From an uncultured Prevotellaceae bacterium (GTDB lineage: Bacteria > Bacteroidota > Bacteroidia > Bacteroidales > Bacteroidaceae), in assembly GCA_949295905.1 (NCBI GenBank), contig CASFNA010000006.1:225542-289541 (forward strand): 64,000 nt of DNA. The letters are read 5' to 3'. The notes under the pieces are model-generated. The model was not told where the DNA came from. It did no database searches and worked only from the letters and a program-made list of their open reading frames with translations. Numbering within the stretch: position 1 is the stretch's first letter; every line of letters starts with the position of its first letter. A program made the position numbers and the translations under genes. Shown piece after piece: positions 36,485-45,334 of the stretch.

Positions 36485-37735
36485 TCATTTAAATTGTGTC
36501 TCGCCGTAACCAACGAGCCTGTCGGTGCGTTCGCCGCGGCCGCGGTAGTAAATGAGTGCCTGGTATTCGTTCTCCGTCTGGTAGTAGCTGCCCTCCGATG
36601 GTACGACTTGGCTTACGCCGTCGTTGCCCACCAGGACAAACTGGTATGAGTAATACCCTTGTTTTTGCATTACCGTAGCCGTGTAGCATTTCCTCATGTC
36701 GTCATATTCCATGCGGTATTCGGGCGTGAATTGGTCGTTTGTCCATGCTCCGTTGACGTATATGTCGCCGTTGTACCGTTGCGGAGTCTTCAATGTATAG
36801 TGTACGAGGACGTATTCTGAGGCTATGTCATTCTCTATGTTGTCGCCGTTGCGTATGTAGAATGCGCCGTTGGCGTCTTCGTCATACACATAGTTGGGGC
36901 GCGGCTCGCATGGGTAGGGATATACGTGGTAGTCTGCTCCGTCCCACACGATGCGGTCGATGCCCATGGTAGGATAGGCCACGTCGAGTATCTCGTATTT
37001 GCGGTATTCGTTGCCGGCTTCGAATATCAGGTCGCGGCAGTGTTCCCAGCCCAGACCGTCTACCGTAATGGCCTGCGGCCGGGCGTTCACGCGTGCGTTG
37101 TCCCATCGGCGGTTCTGCATTACCACGGTCTTTATTTGCGATGACGGGTCAGTAACGCCGAGGCTGTTGTAGCTTACTTGCATCGACACCTGCTGGTGGC
37201 TTTTGTTAATGTCTATGTCGGTGTTCGAGGTTACTCCGAGGCGCACGCCCACCAAAGGTTCCACCACCATGAAGCAGGCGGTGAATACCGGGCGGTTGCC
37301 GTCGTCCTCGTCATATACAGTCAGCCTGTAGTTGCCGCTCATCTTTATGGCGCACTCCTGATTGGGTATTGTCAGGCGGTAGTGTGTGTACAGAGTGTCG
37401 GTATTGATTGACTCCTCGTTGTAGTCGATAGTGTTGCCCTCTTGAAAGCCCGATATGAAGTCGCTTGCAAACAGCTGGTCGGACACTGTCCAGTCAGCCT
37501 CGCAGTGCTCTATCTTGTACGTATAGCGGCGGTAGGCGTGCGTAAGGTCGTCAAAGCTGATGTTGAGCCTGTCGTTGGGGCTGTGGCTTCCGAGCTTTAT
37601 TACCGGCAGAGACATCCATCTCTGTCCGGCTACCACCTGTAGCGAGGCTATGCCACGGTCGTATATTTCGTTTCTCTGGGCCTGTGCGGCAACGGCGCAG
37701 GCAGCCATAAGTGTAAGGAGTAAAAGTTTTTTCAT
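36485..37735 (-). CDS. Type IX secretion system plug protein (DUF5103)
   Basis: This 416-residue protein has a signal peptide (MKKLLLLTLMAACAVAAQAQ). The mature N-terminus fits DUF5103: NEIYDRGIASLQVV, a PVIKLGSHSPNDRLNISFDDL segment and YTYKIEHCEADW. In Flavobacterium the homologous plug seals the SprA translocon pore. The C-terminal part (YVNGAWTNDQFTPEYRMEYD) is a beta domain. It stands alone on the minus strand; no other type IX component is visible in the window, as is usual for these scattered genes. Confidence 0.88.
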   Translation of the reverse strand: MKKLLLLTLMAACAVAAQAQRNEIYDRGIASLQVVAGQRWMSLPVIKLGSHSPNDRLNISFDDLTHAYRRYTYKIEHCEADWTVSDQLFASDFISGFQEGNTIDYNEESINTDTLYTHYRLTIPNQECAIKMSGNYRLTVYDEDDGNRPVFTACFMVVEPLVGVRLGVTSNTDIDINKSHQQVSMQVSYNSLGVTDPSSQIKTVVMQNRRWDNARVNARPQAITVDGLGWEHCRDLIFEAGNEYRKYEILDVAYPTMGIDRIVWDGADYHVYPYPCEPRPNYVYDEDANGAFYIRNGDNIENDIASEYVLVHYTLKTPQRYNGDIYVNGAWTNDQFTPEYRMEYDDMRKCYTATVMQKQGYYSYQFVLVGNDGVSQVVPSEGSYYQTENEYQALIYYRGRGERTDRLVGYGETQFK

Positions 37736-38123
37736 GCGTGTTTTTATTGTATAACGGCATACGCCTTGTCTTTATTGCGCTTATGTATAAAATCGCCGGT
37801 GGCAGTGTACGTTTTTCCAATTGACGGCCAATTGCATTCCAAAAGGCCGTCTTTGGGAGGCTGAAAGACCGTCTTTTGCGAGACGAAAGACGGCCTTTTG
37901 CAAAGCTGTTGATTATCAATGACTTACACATGCGTTGCATACGGTGCAGGAAAGAACCGTCCGGACAGGACATTGGGACGGCTTTGAAACATAGCTTGGA
38001 CGGCTCTGACACCCCGTAATGACGGCTTTTATCCGGTCGATGCAATGATGGCAGTCAGCGTCCGGCCTCATGCCATGTTTTAAAATATAACGGGATATAG
38101 GAACGTTTTTCAAAAATAAAATG
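37736..38123. other. Spacer with repeat cluster between divergent genes
   Basis: The gap between DUF5103 and mltG contains the GGCCGTCTTT cluster at 37841-37905 and A/T-rich DNA near the mltG promoter. A minus-strand TATTTTTG at 38111-38118 may serve the DUF5103 gene, but it is far away. An open frame on the minus strand (37551-38045) is a chance frame. Confidence 0.5.
37841..37905. repeat. Palindromic GGCCGTCTTT repeat cluster
   Basis: Three related units occur: AAAAGGCCGTCTTT, GAAAGACCGTCTTTTGC and GAAAGACGGCCTTTTGC, with short linkers. They alternate in orientation and can fold into hairpins. The same family occurs at 32100, 48847 and 57459. Confidence 0.8.
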
Positions 38124-38131
38124 TAATTTTG
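38124..38131 (+). promoter_or_regulatory. Promoter -7 element for mltG
   Basis: TAATTTTG fits TAnnTTTG, 18 bases before the ATG at 38150. The leader would be only about 10-15 bases. This position also rules out the upstream in-frame start at 38129. Confidence 0.6.
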
Positions 38132-38149
38132 CGCACAAAAACGTTCGAG

Positions 38150-39175
38150 ATGAAGAAAATAGGCCAAAAGAAATTTGTAATCCCGGCCGTGGCTTGCCTC
38201 GCCGTGATACTGTTCTTATGCTATTATTACTTTTTCACGCCCATGCTGGCGGGCGACAGTAGCCGGTATGTGTACATCGACGAAGACGACAATATCGACT
38301 CGGTTTACGTTAAGCTCGAGTCCGTGTCAAGGCATCACGCCATGTCGGGCTTCAAGACTTTGGCGCGGCACAGCTCTTATGGTGACCATGTGCGCACGGG
38401 CCGTTACGAGATAGAGCCGGGCAACAGCGCGTTCGCAGTGTTCAGAAAACTGAAAAACGGGCTGCAATCGTCGGTTAGGCTTACCATCCCCAATGCGCGT
38501 ACAGCCGACAGACTGGCCGGTGCGTTGTCAAGGAAGCTTATGGCCGACAGCGTTTCAATATATGAAGCTTTGACCGACTCTGCCACCTGCGCGCGCTATG
38601 GGTATACGCCGGAGACGATGCTCTGCATGTTCATACCAAATACTTACGAGGTGTACTGGAACACGTCCGTAGACAATCTGCTTGACAAGATGAGCAGGGA
38701 AAGCAAGAAGTTCTGGAACTTCGAGCGAACGGAGAAGGCCAAGGCCATGGGCTTTACAAAGGAGGAAGTGATTACGCTGGCGAGCATCGTTGACGAGGAG
38801 ACGGCCAACGACGCCGAGAAGCCCATGGTGGCCGGCATGTATTACAACCGCCTGAAGGCCGGTATGCCGTTGCAGGCCGACCCTACGGTGAAGTTCGCCC
38901 TAAAGGACTTCGGCATACGCCGTATATACCACAACATGCTGACCGTTGACAGTCCTTATAACACATATAAGAATGCAGGGTTGCCTCCCGGGCCGATTAG
39001 GATTCCGTCGGTGGCAGGCATTGACGCCGTGCTCGACCATGTACACCATAAATACTTGTACATGTGTGCCAAGGAAGATTTCAGCGGCACGCACAACTTT
39101 GCCGAGACTTACGGCGAACATCTGCAAAACGCGGCCAGATATTCGGCTGCATTGAACAAAAGGGGAATTAAATAG
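38150..39175 (+). CDS. mltG: Endolytic transglycosylase MltG
   Basis: MltG cuts nascent peptidoglycan glycan strands at the inner membrane and is thought to set their length. One membrane helix lies at about residues 8-30 (FVIPAVACLAVILFLCYYYF). The YceG-type catalytic domain follows, with ITLASIVDEETAND, VAGMYYNRLKAGMPLQADPT and SPYNTYKNAGLPPGPI. Where E. coli has Glu-Lys-Glu in the active-site loop, this has Asp-Glu-Glu (215-217). The length of 341 residues is usual. The start at 38150 is set by the promoter position. Confidence 0.92.
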   Translation: MKKIGQKKFVIPAVACLAVILFLCYYYFFTPMLAGDSSRYVYIDEDDNIDSVYVKLESVSRHHAMSGFKTLARHSSYGDHVRTGRYEIEPGNSAFAVFRKLKNGLQSSVRLTIPNARTADRLAGALSRKLMADSVSIYEALTDSATCARYGYTPETMLCMFIPNTYEVYWNTSVDNLLDKMSRESKKFWNFERTEKAKAMGFTKEEVITLASIVDEETANDAEKPMVAGMYYNRLKAGMPLQADPTVKFALKDFGIRRIYHNMLTVDSPYNTYKNAGLPPGPIRIPSVAGIDAVLDHVHHKYLYMCAKEDFSGTHNFAETYGEHLQNAARYSAALNKRGIK

Positions 39176-39306
39176 TGGCGGTTATGCGGTTGTGTGGTTA
39201 TACGGTTATGCGGCGTGTTCGTATGAACTTATACCTTATAACCGTAAAACCGTATAAATACACAACCGTAAAACCTCATAACCTCACAACCGTAAAACCG
39301 TACAAC
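39176..39306. repeat. Inverted and tandem repeat in the mltG-glnS gap
   Basis: Units like GGTTATGCGGTTGTG (39179-39213) are mirrored by CACAACCGTAAAACC-type units (39236-39306), two of them in tandem. The arms can form an imperfect hairpin that ends 4 bases before the glnS start codon. A related word (GGATTATGCGGTTATTGG) appears at 9440. Confidence 0.7.
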
Positions 39307-39310
39307 AAAT

Positions 39311-41026
39311 ATGATTACAGAAGAGAAAAATACGGAAGAGAAGAAGAGCTTGAGCTTCGTAGAGCAAATGGTAGAGAACGACCTGGCCGAAGGTAAGAAC
39401 GGCGGCAGGATACAGACACGCTTCCCGCCCGAGCCTAACGGCTATCTGCACATAGGCCATGCCAAGGCCATCTGCATGGATTTCGGCGTGGCCGAGAATT
39501 ACGGAGGAGTGTGCAACCTGCGCTTCGACGACACAAACCCGAGCAAGGAAGACACCGAGTATGTTGACTCCATACTGGAAGATATCAAGTGGCTTGGCTT
39601 CCATTGGGCCAACGTCTATTACGCTTCGGACTATTTCCAGCAGCTTTGGGACTTTGCCGAGTGGATGATTAAGCAGGGCATGGCTTACGTAGACGAGCAG
39701 ACGAGCGAGCAAATCGCCGCGCAGAAGGGTACGCCCACGCAGCCCGGTACGCCGTCGCCATACAGGGACAGGCCTATAGGGGAGAGTCTGGAGCTGTTCC
39801 ATAAGATGAATACTCCCGAGGCGGAGGAAGGCTCGATGGTGCTGCGCGCAAAGCTCGACATGGCCAACCCGAACATGCACTTCCGCGACCCGATAATGTA
39901 CCGTATAATACATACGCCGCACCACCGCACCGGCACAAAGTGGCACGCTTACCCGATGTATGACTTCGCGCACGGTCAAAGCGACTATTTCGAGGGTGTA
40001 ACGCACTCTATATGCACTCTTGAGTTCGTGCCTCACCGTCCGCTTTACGACAAGTTCATCGACGAGCTGAAGACATATGAGGGCGAGGGTGACAACCTTG
40101 CAGACTTCCGTCCGAGGCAGATAGAGTTCAACCGCTTGAACCTTACCTACACCGTTATGAGCAAGCGTAAGCTCCACGCTCTTGTAGACGAGGGCTTGGT
40201 AAACGGCTGGGACGACCCGCGTATGCCTACGTTGTGCGGAATGCGCCGCCGCGGATATTCGCCTGAAAGCATCAGGAACTTCATAAAGAGCATTGGATAT
40301 ACTAAATTTGATGCCTTGAACGATGTTGCATTGCTCGAAGCCGCAGTGCGCGACGACCTTAACAAGCGCGCCGTAAGAGTTTCGGCAGTGCTCAATCCCG
40401 TGAAGCTTGTAATAACCAATTATCCTGACGGACAGACGGAAGAAATGGAGGCGGTGAACAACCCGGAGAATGAGGTTGACGGAACGCATACCATAACGTT
40501 CAGCAAGAACCTGTGGATAGAGCGTGACGACTTCATGGAAGACGCCCCGAAAAAGTTTTTCCGCATGACTCCAGGTCGTGAGGTACGCCTCAAGAATGCT
40601 TACATAGTGAAGTGTACCGGATGCACGAAAGATGCCGACGGCAATGTTGTTGAAATCCAGGCGGAGTACGACCCGATGAGCAAGAGCGGCATGGAAGGTG
40701 CCAACCGCAAGGTGAAAGGCACCCTGCACTGGGTTAGCGCAGACCATTGCAGGAAGGCGGAGGTAAGGATTTACGACAGGTTGTTCAACGTTGAGAACCC
40801 GTCGGCTGACGAACGTGACTTCAGGGAGCTGCTCAATCCTGACTCTCTGACGGTCATGAAGGGCTGCTATGTTGAGGATTATGCAGCAAGCCGTAAGCCC
40901 GGTGAGTACCTGCAGTTCCAACGCATAGGATATTTCATGGCCGACCTTGATTCGTCTGAAGGAAACCTCGTATATAACAAGACGGTGGGTCTGAAGGACA
41001 CATGGTCTAAAATAAACAAAGGATAA
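39311..41026 (+). CDS. glnS: Glutaminyl-tRNA synthetase
   Basis: GlnRS charges tRNA-Gln with glutamine. The class I signature HIGH is present in PPEPNGYLHIGHAKAI, and the KMSKS loop appears as VMSKRKL. LRFDDTNPSKED and FAHGQSDYFEGVTHSICTLEF are GlnRS-type motifs and separate it from GluRS. The length of 571 residues has no YqeY extension. It is preceded by a repeat-rich leader and followed 6 bases later by a TPR gene. Confidence 0.95.
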   Translation: MITEEKNTEEKKSLSFVEQMVENDLAEGKNGGRIQTRFPPEPNGYLHIGHAKAICMDFGVAENYGGVCNLRFDDTNPSKEDTEYVDSILEDIKWLGFHWANVYYASDYFQQLWDFAEWMIKQGMAYVDEQTSEQIAAQKGTPTQPGTPSPYRDRPIGESLELFHKMNTPEAEEGSMVLRAKLDMANPNMHFRDPIMYRIIHTPHHRTGTKWHAYPMYDFAHGQSDYFEGVTHSICTLEFVPHRPLYDKFIDELKTYEGEGDNLADFRPRQIEFNRLNLTYTVMSKRKLHALVDEGLVNGWDDPRMPTLCGMRRRGYSPESIRNFIKSIGYTKFDALNDVALLEAAVRDDLNKRAVRVSAVLNPVKLVITNYPDGQTEEMEAVNNPENEVDGTHTITFSKNLWIERDDFMEDAPKKFFRMTPGREVRLKNAYIVKCTGCTKDADGNVVEIQAEYDPMSKSGMEGANRKVKGTLHWVSADHCRKAEVRIYDRLFNVENPSADERDFRELLNPDSLTVMKGCYVEDYAASRKPGEYLQFQRIGYFMADLDSSEGNLVYNKTVGLKDTWSKINKG

Positions 41027-41032
41027 GCACGG

Positions 41033-42457
41033 ATGTCGTATAATTCAGAAGACTATTTCCTTTCAAATGAATTCAAGTCTGTCTTAAGTAGATTCAAAGA
41101 AGCTGAGGCGGATGGCGCGTATGCCATGCTTGATTCAGATGAACTTGTTGACGTTGCCGAATATTATTATAATAGCGGCAACGTCAAATACGCTTTGGAA
41201 ATAATCGAGACGACCTTGTCCATATACCCGGGAAGCGTGGCTCCGCTGCTTTTCAAGGCGCGTATAGCGTTGATTGAGAAGAACGACATGCAGACAGCAG
41301 AGATGTACACCGAGCAGATAGCAGACAAGACAGACCTTGACTATTATTACATGAAGGCCGAGATATTGCTTGCCGGGAAGCACGGTGACCGTGCAGACGA
41401 GTATCTTGAAGCACGGTATGGCGAGGTGGATGACGACGACAGGGACTATTTTGCTATAGATACCGCGGCCTTGTTTCTTGACTATGATGATGTTGACAGG
41501 GCGGAGAAATGGTTAAGGCGTTCGGAAGATACGGACTCGGTAGAGTACAAGGAGCAGGAGGCAAGGATAACGTTGGAGAAGGGGGATTATGAGAAAAGCC
41601 AGAAACTTTATAACGAACTTATAGACAAAGACCCTTACTCAACGCAATATTGGAACTCGCTTGCTTCTTCACAGTTTTTCAGCAACAATATTGAAGAGTC
41701 CATACAAAGCAGCGAGTATTCTATTGCCATAAATCCTAAGAATGTATCGGCTTTGCTCAACAAGGCCAACGGACTTTACAATCTTGGGAATTACAAGGAA
41801 GCCTTGAAATATTATCTGAAGTACAATGAGTTGTGTCCAAACGATGAGTACGGGGAGATGTTGATAGGTTTCTGCTATTTGCTGTTTGAGAAGTATGAAG
41901 AGGCGATAAGGCATTTTGAGAAGGCAGAGAGGTTGTCGGCCCCCAACGCACAGGGTCTTGTTGATATATACAAGGATTGGGCGTATGCCTTATGCCGGTT
42001 AGGCAGGATGGGCGAGTGTATGGCTGTACTTGACAAGACAGACTGTCTTGAGTGTGACCATGATGAAATGTTGGTTTACCGGGGTAGCTTGTTGCTGGGA
42101 ACAGGGCATGTTTATAGGGCAAAAGACTGCTTTATGCGTGCAATGAGACGTTCCGGGTATTCGCCAAATATTTTCATGAAGATAGCTTCCACAGTATATG
42201 AAAGCGGCGACGCAGGTATGGCTTATAAGATGTTCAATGCATTGTTTGCCAATAATCACGGTTGGACTGATGGTTATGTTTATTTCGCCGCATGTTGTTA
42301 TGATTTGGGAAAGGAGCAGGAGTTTCTTGAAAATTTACGGAAAGCAGTAAAGTTCAGTCCGCACGAAACAAAGCTTGTACTTGGAAAACTGTTCCCTAAA
42401 GACATGGAGCCGGAGGATTATTATGATTACATGTTAGATAAGATGGGTGGTAACTGA
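41033..42457 (+). CDS. Cytoplasmic tetratricopeptide-repeat protein
   Basis: This 474-residue protein has no signal peptide. It starts with an acidic segment (SYNSEDYFLSNEFKSVLSRF) and then contains about ten TPR-like helical pairs, for example SSEYSIAINPKNVSALLNKA followed by NGLYNLGNYKEALKYYLKYN. It begins 6 bases after glnS, so the two are probably co-transcribed. The function is unknown; TPR arrays usually hold protein partners. A strong terminator follows. Confidence 0.82.
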   Translation: MSYNSEDYFLSNEFKSVLSRFKEAEADGAYAMLDSDELVDVAEYYYNSGNVKYALEIIETTLSIYPGSVAPLLFKARIALIEKNDMQTAEMYTEQIADKTDLDYYYMKAEILLAGKHGDRADEYLEARYGEVDDDDRDYFAIDTAALFLDYDDVDRAEKWLRRSEDTDSVEYKEQEARITLEKGDYEKSQKLYNELIDKDPYSTQYWNSLASSQFFSNNIEESIQSSEYSIAINPKNVSALLNKANGLYNLGNYKEALKYYLKYNELCPNDEYGEMLIGFCYLLFEKYEEAIRHFEKAERLSAPNAQGLVDIYKDWAYALCRLGRMGECMAVLDKTDCLECDHDEMLVYRGSLLLGTGHVYRAKDCFMRAMRRSGYSPNIFMKIASTVYESGDAGMAYKMFNALFANNHGWTDGYVYFAACCYDLGKEQEFLENLRKAVKFSPHETKLVLGKLFPKDMEPEDYYDYMLDKMGGN

Positions 42458-42503
42458 ATAGCCGCCACGTACTATATCTTGTACGTGGCGGCTGTTCAGT
42501 TTT
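42455..42503. terminator. Bidirectional terminator between TPR gene and dedA
   Basis: A 13-bp perfect stem (AGCCGCCACGTAC with GTACGTGGCGGCT, 8-base loop) lies between the two convergent genes. Flanking TGAA/TTCA extends it, and T runs follow on the plus side. Confidence 0.85.
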
Positions 42504-42518
42504 GAAAGTATTGTTTAC

Positions 42519-43157
42519 TTATTTCTTTTTCAAGCCCTTGTATGCAAGCACCACTACCACTATTACTGCTAAAGCCAATAGGATATAGCCGATTTCATGG
42601 CTGTATTTTGTGGCCAAGACATAAACGTCATTTGTTGTTTTCAGGTCTGTATATTGGTAAATAAGGTAGCCGATAAGAGCAAGTACACAGTTCCATATTC
42701 CTGCTCCAAGGGTTGTATATAAAAGGAAATGGTCGAGACGCATTTTCGCAAGTCCGGCAGGTATGCTGATAAGCTGCCTTACAGCTGGTATAAGTCTGCC
42801 GAAGAATGTGGACGCAGCACCGTGCTTGCGGAAAAACTCTTCTGCACGTTCGACGCTTTCCTTGTCAATCAGGCACATGTGCCCGATGCGGCTGTCTGCA
42901 AATTTATATACTATAGGACGTCCAAGCCAGCGTGCGAGGTAATAATTGAACAATGCTCCGATGTCTGCGCCTACAGTTGCAAAAACCACTACGAGAAAGA
43001 TGTTCATACTGCCGTCAGCCATTGATTTCCATGCTGCCGGCGGAACAATTACTTCCGATGGGAACGGGATGAAAGAGCTTTCAATGGCCATGAATATTGT
43101 TACGACCCAGTAATCCAAATTCTCTAACACCCATCTGAATAATTCTGCTGAATTCAT
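42519..43157 (-). CDS. DedA family membrane protein
   Basis: This 212-residue protein has about five hydrophobic segments. The family motif FFGRLIPAVRQLISIPAGLAKM and the earlier ESSFIPFPSEVIVPPAA are diagnostic. DedA proteins act at the inner membrane; members are linked to lipid carrier recycling and proton-driven homeostasis. The start at MNSAELFRWVLENLDYWV is usual. A minus-strand TAAATTTG (43178-43185) lies 20 bases upstream and is the likely promoter. Confidence 0.9.
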   Translation of the reverse strand: MNSAELFRWVLENLDYWVVTIFMAIESSFIPFPSEVIVPPAAWKSMADGSMNIFLVVVFATVGADIGALFNYYLARWLGRPIVYKFADSRIGHMCLIDKESVERAEEFFRKHGAASTFFGRLIPAVRQLISIPAGLAKMRLDHFLLYTTLGAGIWNCVLALIGYLIYQYTDLKTTNDVYVLATKYSHEIGYILLALAVIVVVVLAYKGLKKK

Positions 43158-43261
43158 TTGAAATTTGAAATTTTGTGCAAATTTACTTACTTGATGTGTA
43201 AAAGACGAATGAATGTTGATATATTACTGCTTTTACGGCTTATTGTAACACTTTTGTAACA

Positions 43262-43834
43262 TCAGAAATTGCATAATTCTTCATATATTCTTTGTACGGG
43301 AAGTCCCATAACATTGAAATAACTGCCTTTGATGGATGTTACCCCTATATATCCTATCCATTCTTGAATGCCGTAAGCCCCGGCTTTGTCCAACGGTTTA
43401 TAGTTGGTTACGTAATAACTGATTTCATCATCGGAGAGACGCTTGAATGTGACATCTGTTATAACTGAAAAACGTTTCTGTTTTGTTTCTGATGTCAAAC
43501 ATACGCCTGTGACAACCTTGTGTGTTTGTCCGCTGAGCATTCTTAGCATAGTGCAAGCATCTTCTTCTGATTTGGGCTTGCCTAAAATTTTGTCGCCAAG
43601 CATGACAATAGTGTCGGCTGTTATAACCAGGTTGTTGTCATGCAAGTCGTCTTTGTATGCTTCAGCCTTTTCTGCGGCAATGTATTCAGCTATCTCCGTA
43701 ACGGGAAGGTCTGCCGGGTACGACTCTTTTATACCGTCTTTTACATGTATTTCAAAGTCCAAGTCCAGTCCGGCAAGAAGCTCTTTCCTTCTCGGACTAT
43801 TGCTGCTTAAAATGATGTGGTAGTCTTTTATCAT
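43262..43834 (-). CDS. Maf-type nucleoside triphosphate pyrophosphatase
   Basis: Maf proteins hydrolyse dTTP, UTP or modified nucleotides and are thought to clean the nucleotide pool. The N-terminal signature SSNSPRRKELLAGLDLDFE, the ITADTIVMLGDKILGKP core and the GAYGIQEWIGYIGVTSIKGSYFNVMGLP end are all intact. The length of 190 residues is usual. It is the last of a three-gene minus-strand unit after the DUF2520 and KdsC genes, an order I recall from other Bacteroidetes. Confidence 0.92.
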   Translation of the reverse strand: MIKDYHIILSSNSPRRKELLAGLDLDFEIHVKDGIKESYPADLPVTEIAEYIAAEKAEAYKDDLHDNNLVITADTIVMLGDKILGKPKSEEDACTMLRMLSGQTHKVVTGVCLTSETKQKRFSVITDVTFKRLSDDEISYYVTNYKPLDKAGAYGIQEWIGYIGVTSIKGSYFNVMGLPVQRIYEELCNF

Positions 43835-43850
43835 GTTTGGAAAGTGTTAA

Positions 43851-44369
43851 TTACCATCCGAAAGCCTTGTCGTCGCTAAGCCATTTGCTTTGTGCACGCA
43901 GCACTTGCTCTATGACATCGCGGGCGCATCCTTGGCCGCCTTTGTAACGGCTTATGTATTTGCTGATTGATTTGATGTCAGGATAGGCATCGGCAGGGCT
44001 GCACGGGCATCCGCACTGTTGCATGACTTCGTAGTCGGGGATGTCGTCACCCATGTAAATTATTTCATCGTCGCGAAGCCCGTATTTCTCCATGAACATT
44101 TTATATGTCCTTATCTTTACCGAACATCCCATGTATATGTCCTCTATGCCAAGATGTTCGTATCGCAGGCGGACACTTTCAGTTGTTCCGCCTGTCATTA
44201 TCACAATTCTCAGTCCTTGTTTTTGTGCAAGTTGTATGGCGTATCCGTCTTTTATGTTGACAGTACGCATAGGTTCGCCAGACGGGTGGAGAGGAATTGT
44301 CTCACAGCTAAGCACTCCGTCAACATCAAATATTATTGCCCGTATTCTTTTTAAATCGTAGTTAATCAT
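43851..44369 (-). CDS. kdsC: KDO-8-phosphate phosphatase (KdsC-like HAD)
   Basis: KdsC removes phosphate from 3-deoxy-D-manno-octulosonate 8-phosphate in lipopolysaccharide core synthesis. It is a capless HAD phosphatase of 172 residues. The nucleophile motif is [10 protein letters not shown], followed by [31 protein letters not shown] and [12 protein letters not shown]. The end [15 protein letters not shown] is also family-like. The start overlaps the end of the DUF2520 gene by 8 bases. Another sugar phosphate cannot be fully excluded. Confidence 0.88.
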   Translation of the reverse strand: MINYDLKRIRAIIFDVDGVLSCETIPLHPSGEPMRTVNIKDGYAIQLAQKQGLRIVIMTGGTTESVRLRYEHLGIEDIYMGCSVKIRTYKMFMEKYGLRDDEIIYMGDDIPDYEVMQQCGCPCSPADAYPDIKSISKYISRYKGGQGCARDVIEQVLRAQSKWLSDDKAFGW

Positions 44370-45153
44370 TGCTTGTTTTTCTTTTTTGTGATGTGCGGTA
44401 AATGCTTAAACTCATGCTTTCGTAAATCTGTTTGAATATTGGGTTGTCTTTAAGCATGTCTGATTGCATCCTTATGACATTTTCATCATAGCGCACGGCC
44501 GGACCTGTTTGTGCTTCAAGAGGTGCCAGCGTATGCACTTTTCTTGCAGTTTCGTCAATCAAAGGCAGCATTACATCGAATGGAATGTTGTGCTTTGAAA
44601 GGATTTCAGATGATATTTCGTAGCAATGGTTGACAAAGTTGCAGGCGAATACCGCCGCAAGATGCAGGTTCTTACGCGCTTTCGAGTCGAGCGGATATAC
44701 GTGGCTTGATATGTTGCTTGCAAGGTTGTAGGCCGTCTCAAAAGCCATATCGTCATTGCCCTCGACGAAACATGGTATTCCGTTGAAGTCAACCGGATTG
44801 TTTTTTGTGAATGTCTGCATCGGATAAAGTACACCGTAGTGCAGCGCCATGCCCTCAAATACGCTTATTGGAACGCTCCCTGCCGTATGCAGGAATACTT
44901 TTTCTTCCTTTCCTTTGCATAGGACAGGGACGGTTTCGGATATTGCACTGTCTTTTATTGATACAATATATACATCGGCTTCGGTGTTGACTTTGCTTAT
45001 GTCGTTGGTCGGCGAACCGCCCACAATGTCGGCAAGAGCCGTGGCGGATTCCATTGTACGGCTGTATACTTGCAGAATGTCGTGCCCTTTATGTAGTAAG
45101 GATTTTCCTAAATTGGTGGCAAGGTTGCCTGCGCCAATCAGAACTATTTTCAT
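44362..45153 (-). CDS. Rossmann-fold DUF2520 protein
   Basis: This 263-residue protein has an N-terminal dinucleotide-binding motif ([20 protein letters not shown]) and a C-terminal helical DUF2520 domain ([20 protein letters not shown]). It resembles ketopantoate reductase and F420-dependent NADP reductase folds. The reaction is not known. It leads the unit with kdsC and maf and overlaps kdsC by 8 bases. Confidence 0.87.
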   Translation of the reverse strand: MKIVLIGAGNLATNLGKSLLHKGHDILQVYSRTMESATALADIVGGSPTNDISKVNTEADVYIVSIKDSAISETVPVLCKGKEEKVFLHTAGSVPISVFEGMALHYGVLYPMQTFTKNNPVDFNGIPCFVEGNDDMAFETAYNLASNISSHVYPLDSKARKNLHLAAVFACNFVNHCYEISSEILSKHNIPFDVMLPLIDETARKVHTLAPLEAQTGPAVRYDENVIRMQSDMLKDNPIFKQIYESMSLSIYRTSQKRKTSND

Positions 45154-45260
45154 AGGGTATATGCCATTTTATTTGTCGTTTCCGCTTGAATATCTTTTCA
45201 TCGTGTCCTTTAAATATGACATGTGCAGTTTTTATTTGTGCATATTTACGAACTGCGGCG

Positions 45261-45268
45261 CAAAGGTA
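45261..45268 (-). promoter_or_regulatory. Promoter -7 element for the DUF2520-kdsC-maf operon
   Basis: The minus strand reads TACCTTTG, a good -7 match, 107 bases upstream of the DUF2520 start codon. The -33 region is unclear. It lies back to back with the promoter at 45301-45330. Confidence 0.55.
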
Positions 45269-45300
45269 GGCATTTAATGGGTCAAAAAGATGGATACTTA

Positions 45301-45330
45301 TTGTTTTTTAGAAAAGATTTATTATTTTTG
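45301..45330 (+). promoter_or_regulatory. Promoter of the FemAB-like gene
   Basis: TTG (45301-45303), 19 bases, TATTTTTG (45323-45330). The ATG at 45335 is only 4 bases past the -7 box, so the mRNA would have almost no leader. Confidence 0.7.
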
Positions 45331-45334
45331 CGCT

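Noticed and set aside
39284-40921. Very long open frame (545 codons) antisense to glnS
   Set aside because: The plus strand encodes a clear glutaminyl-tRNA synthetase; the antisense product shows no family motif and no promoter.
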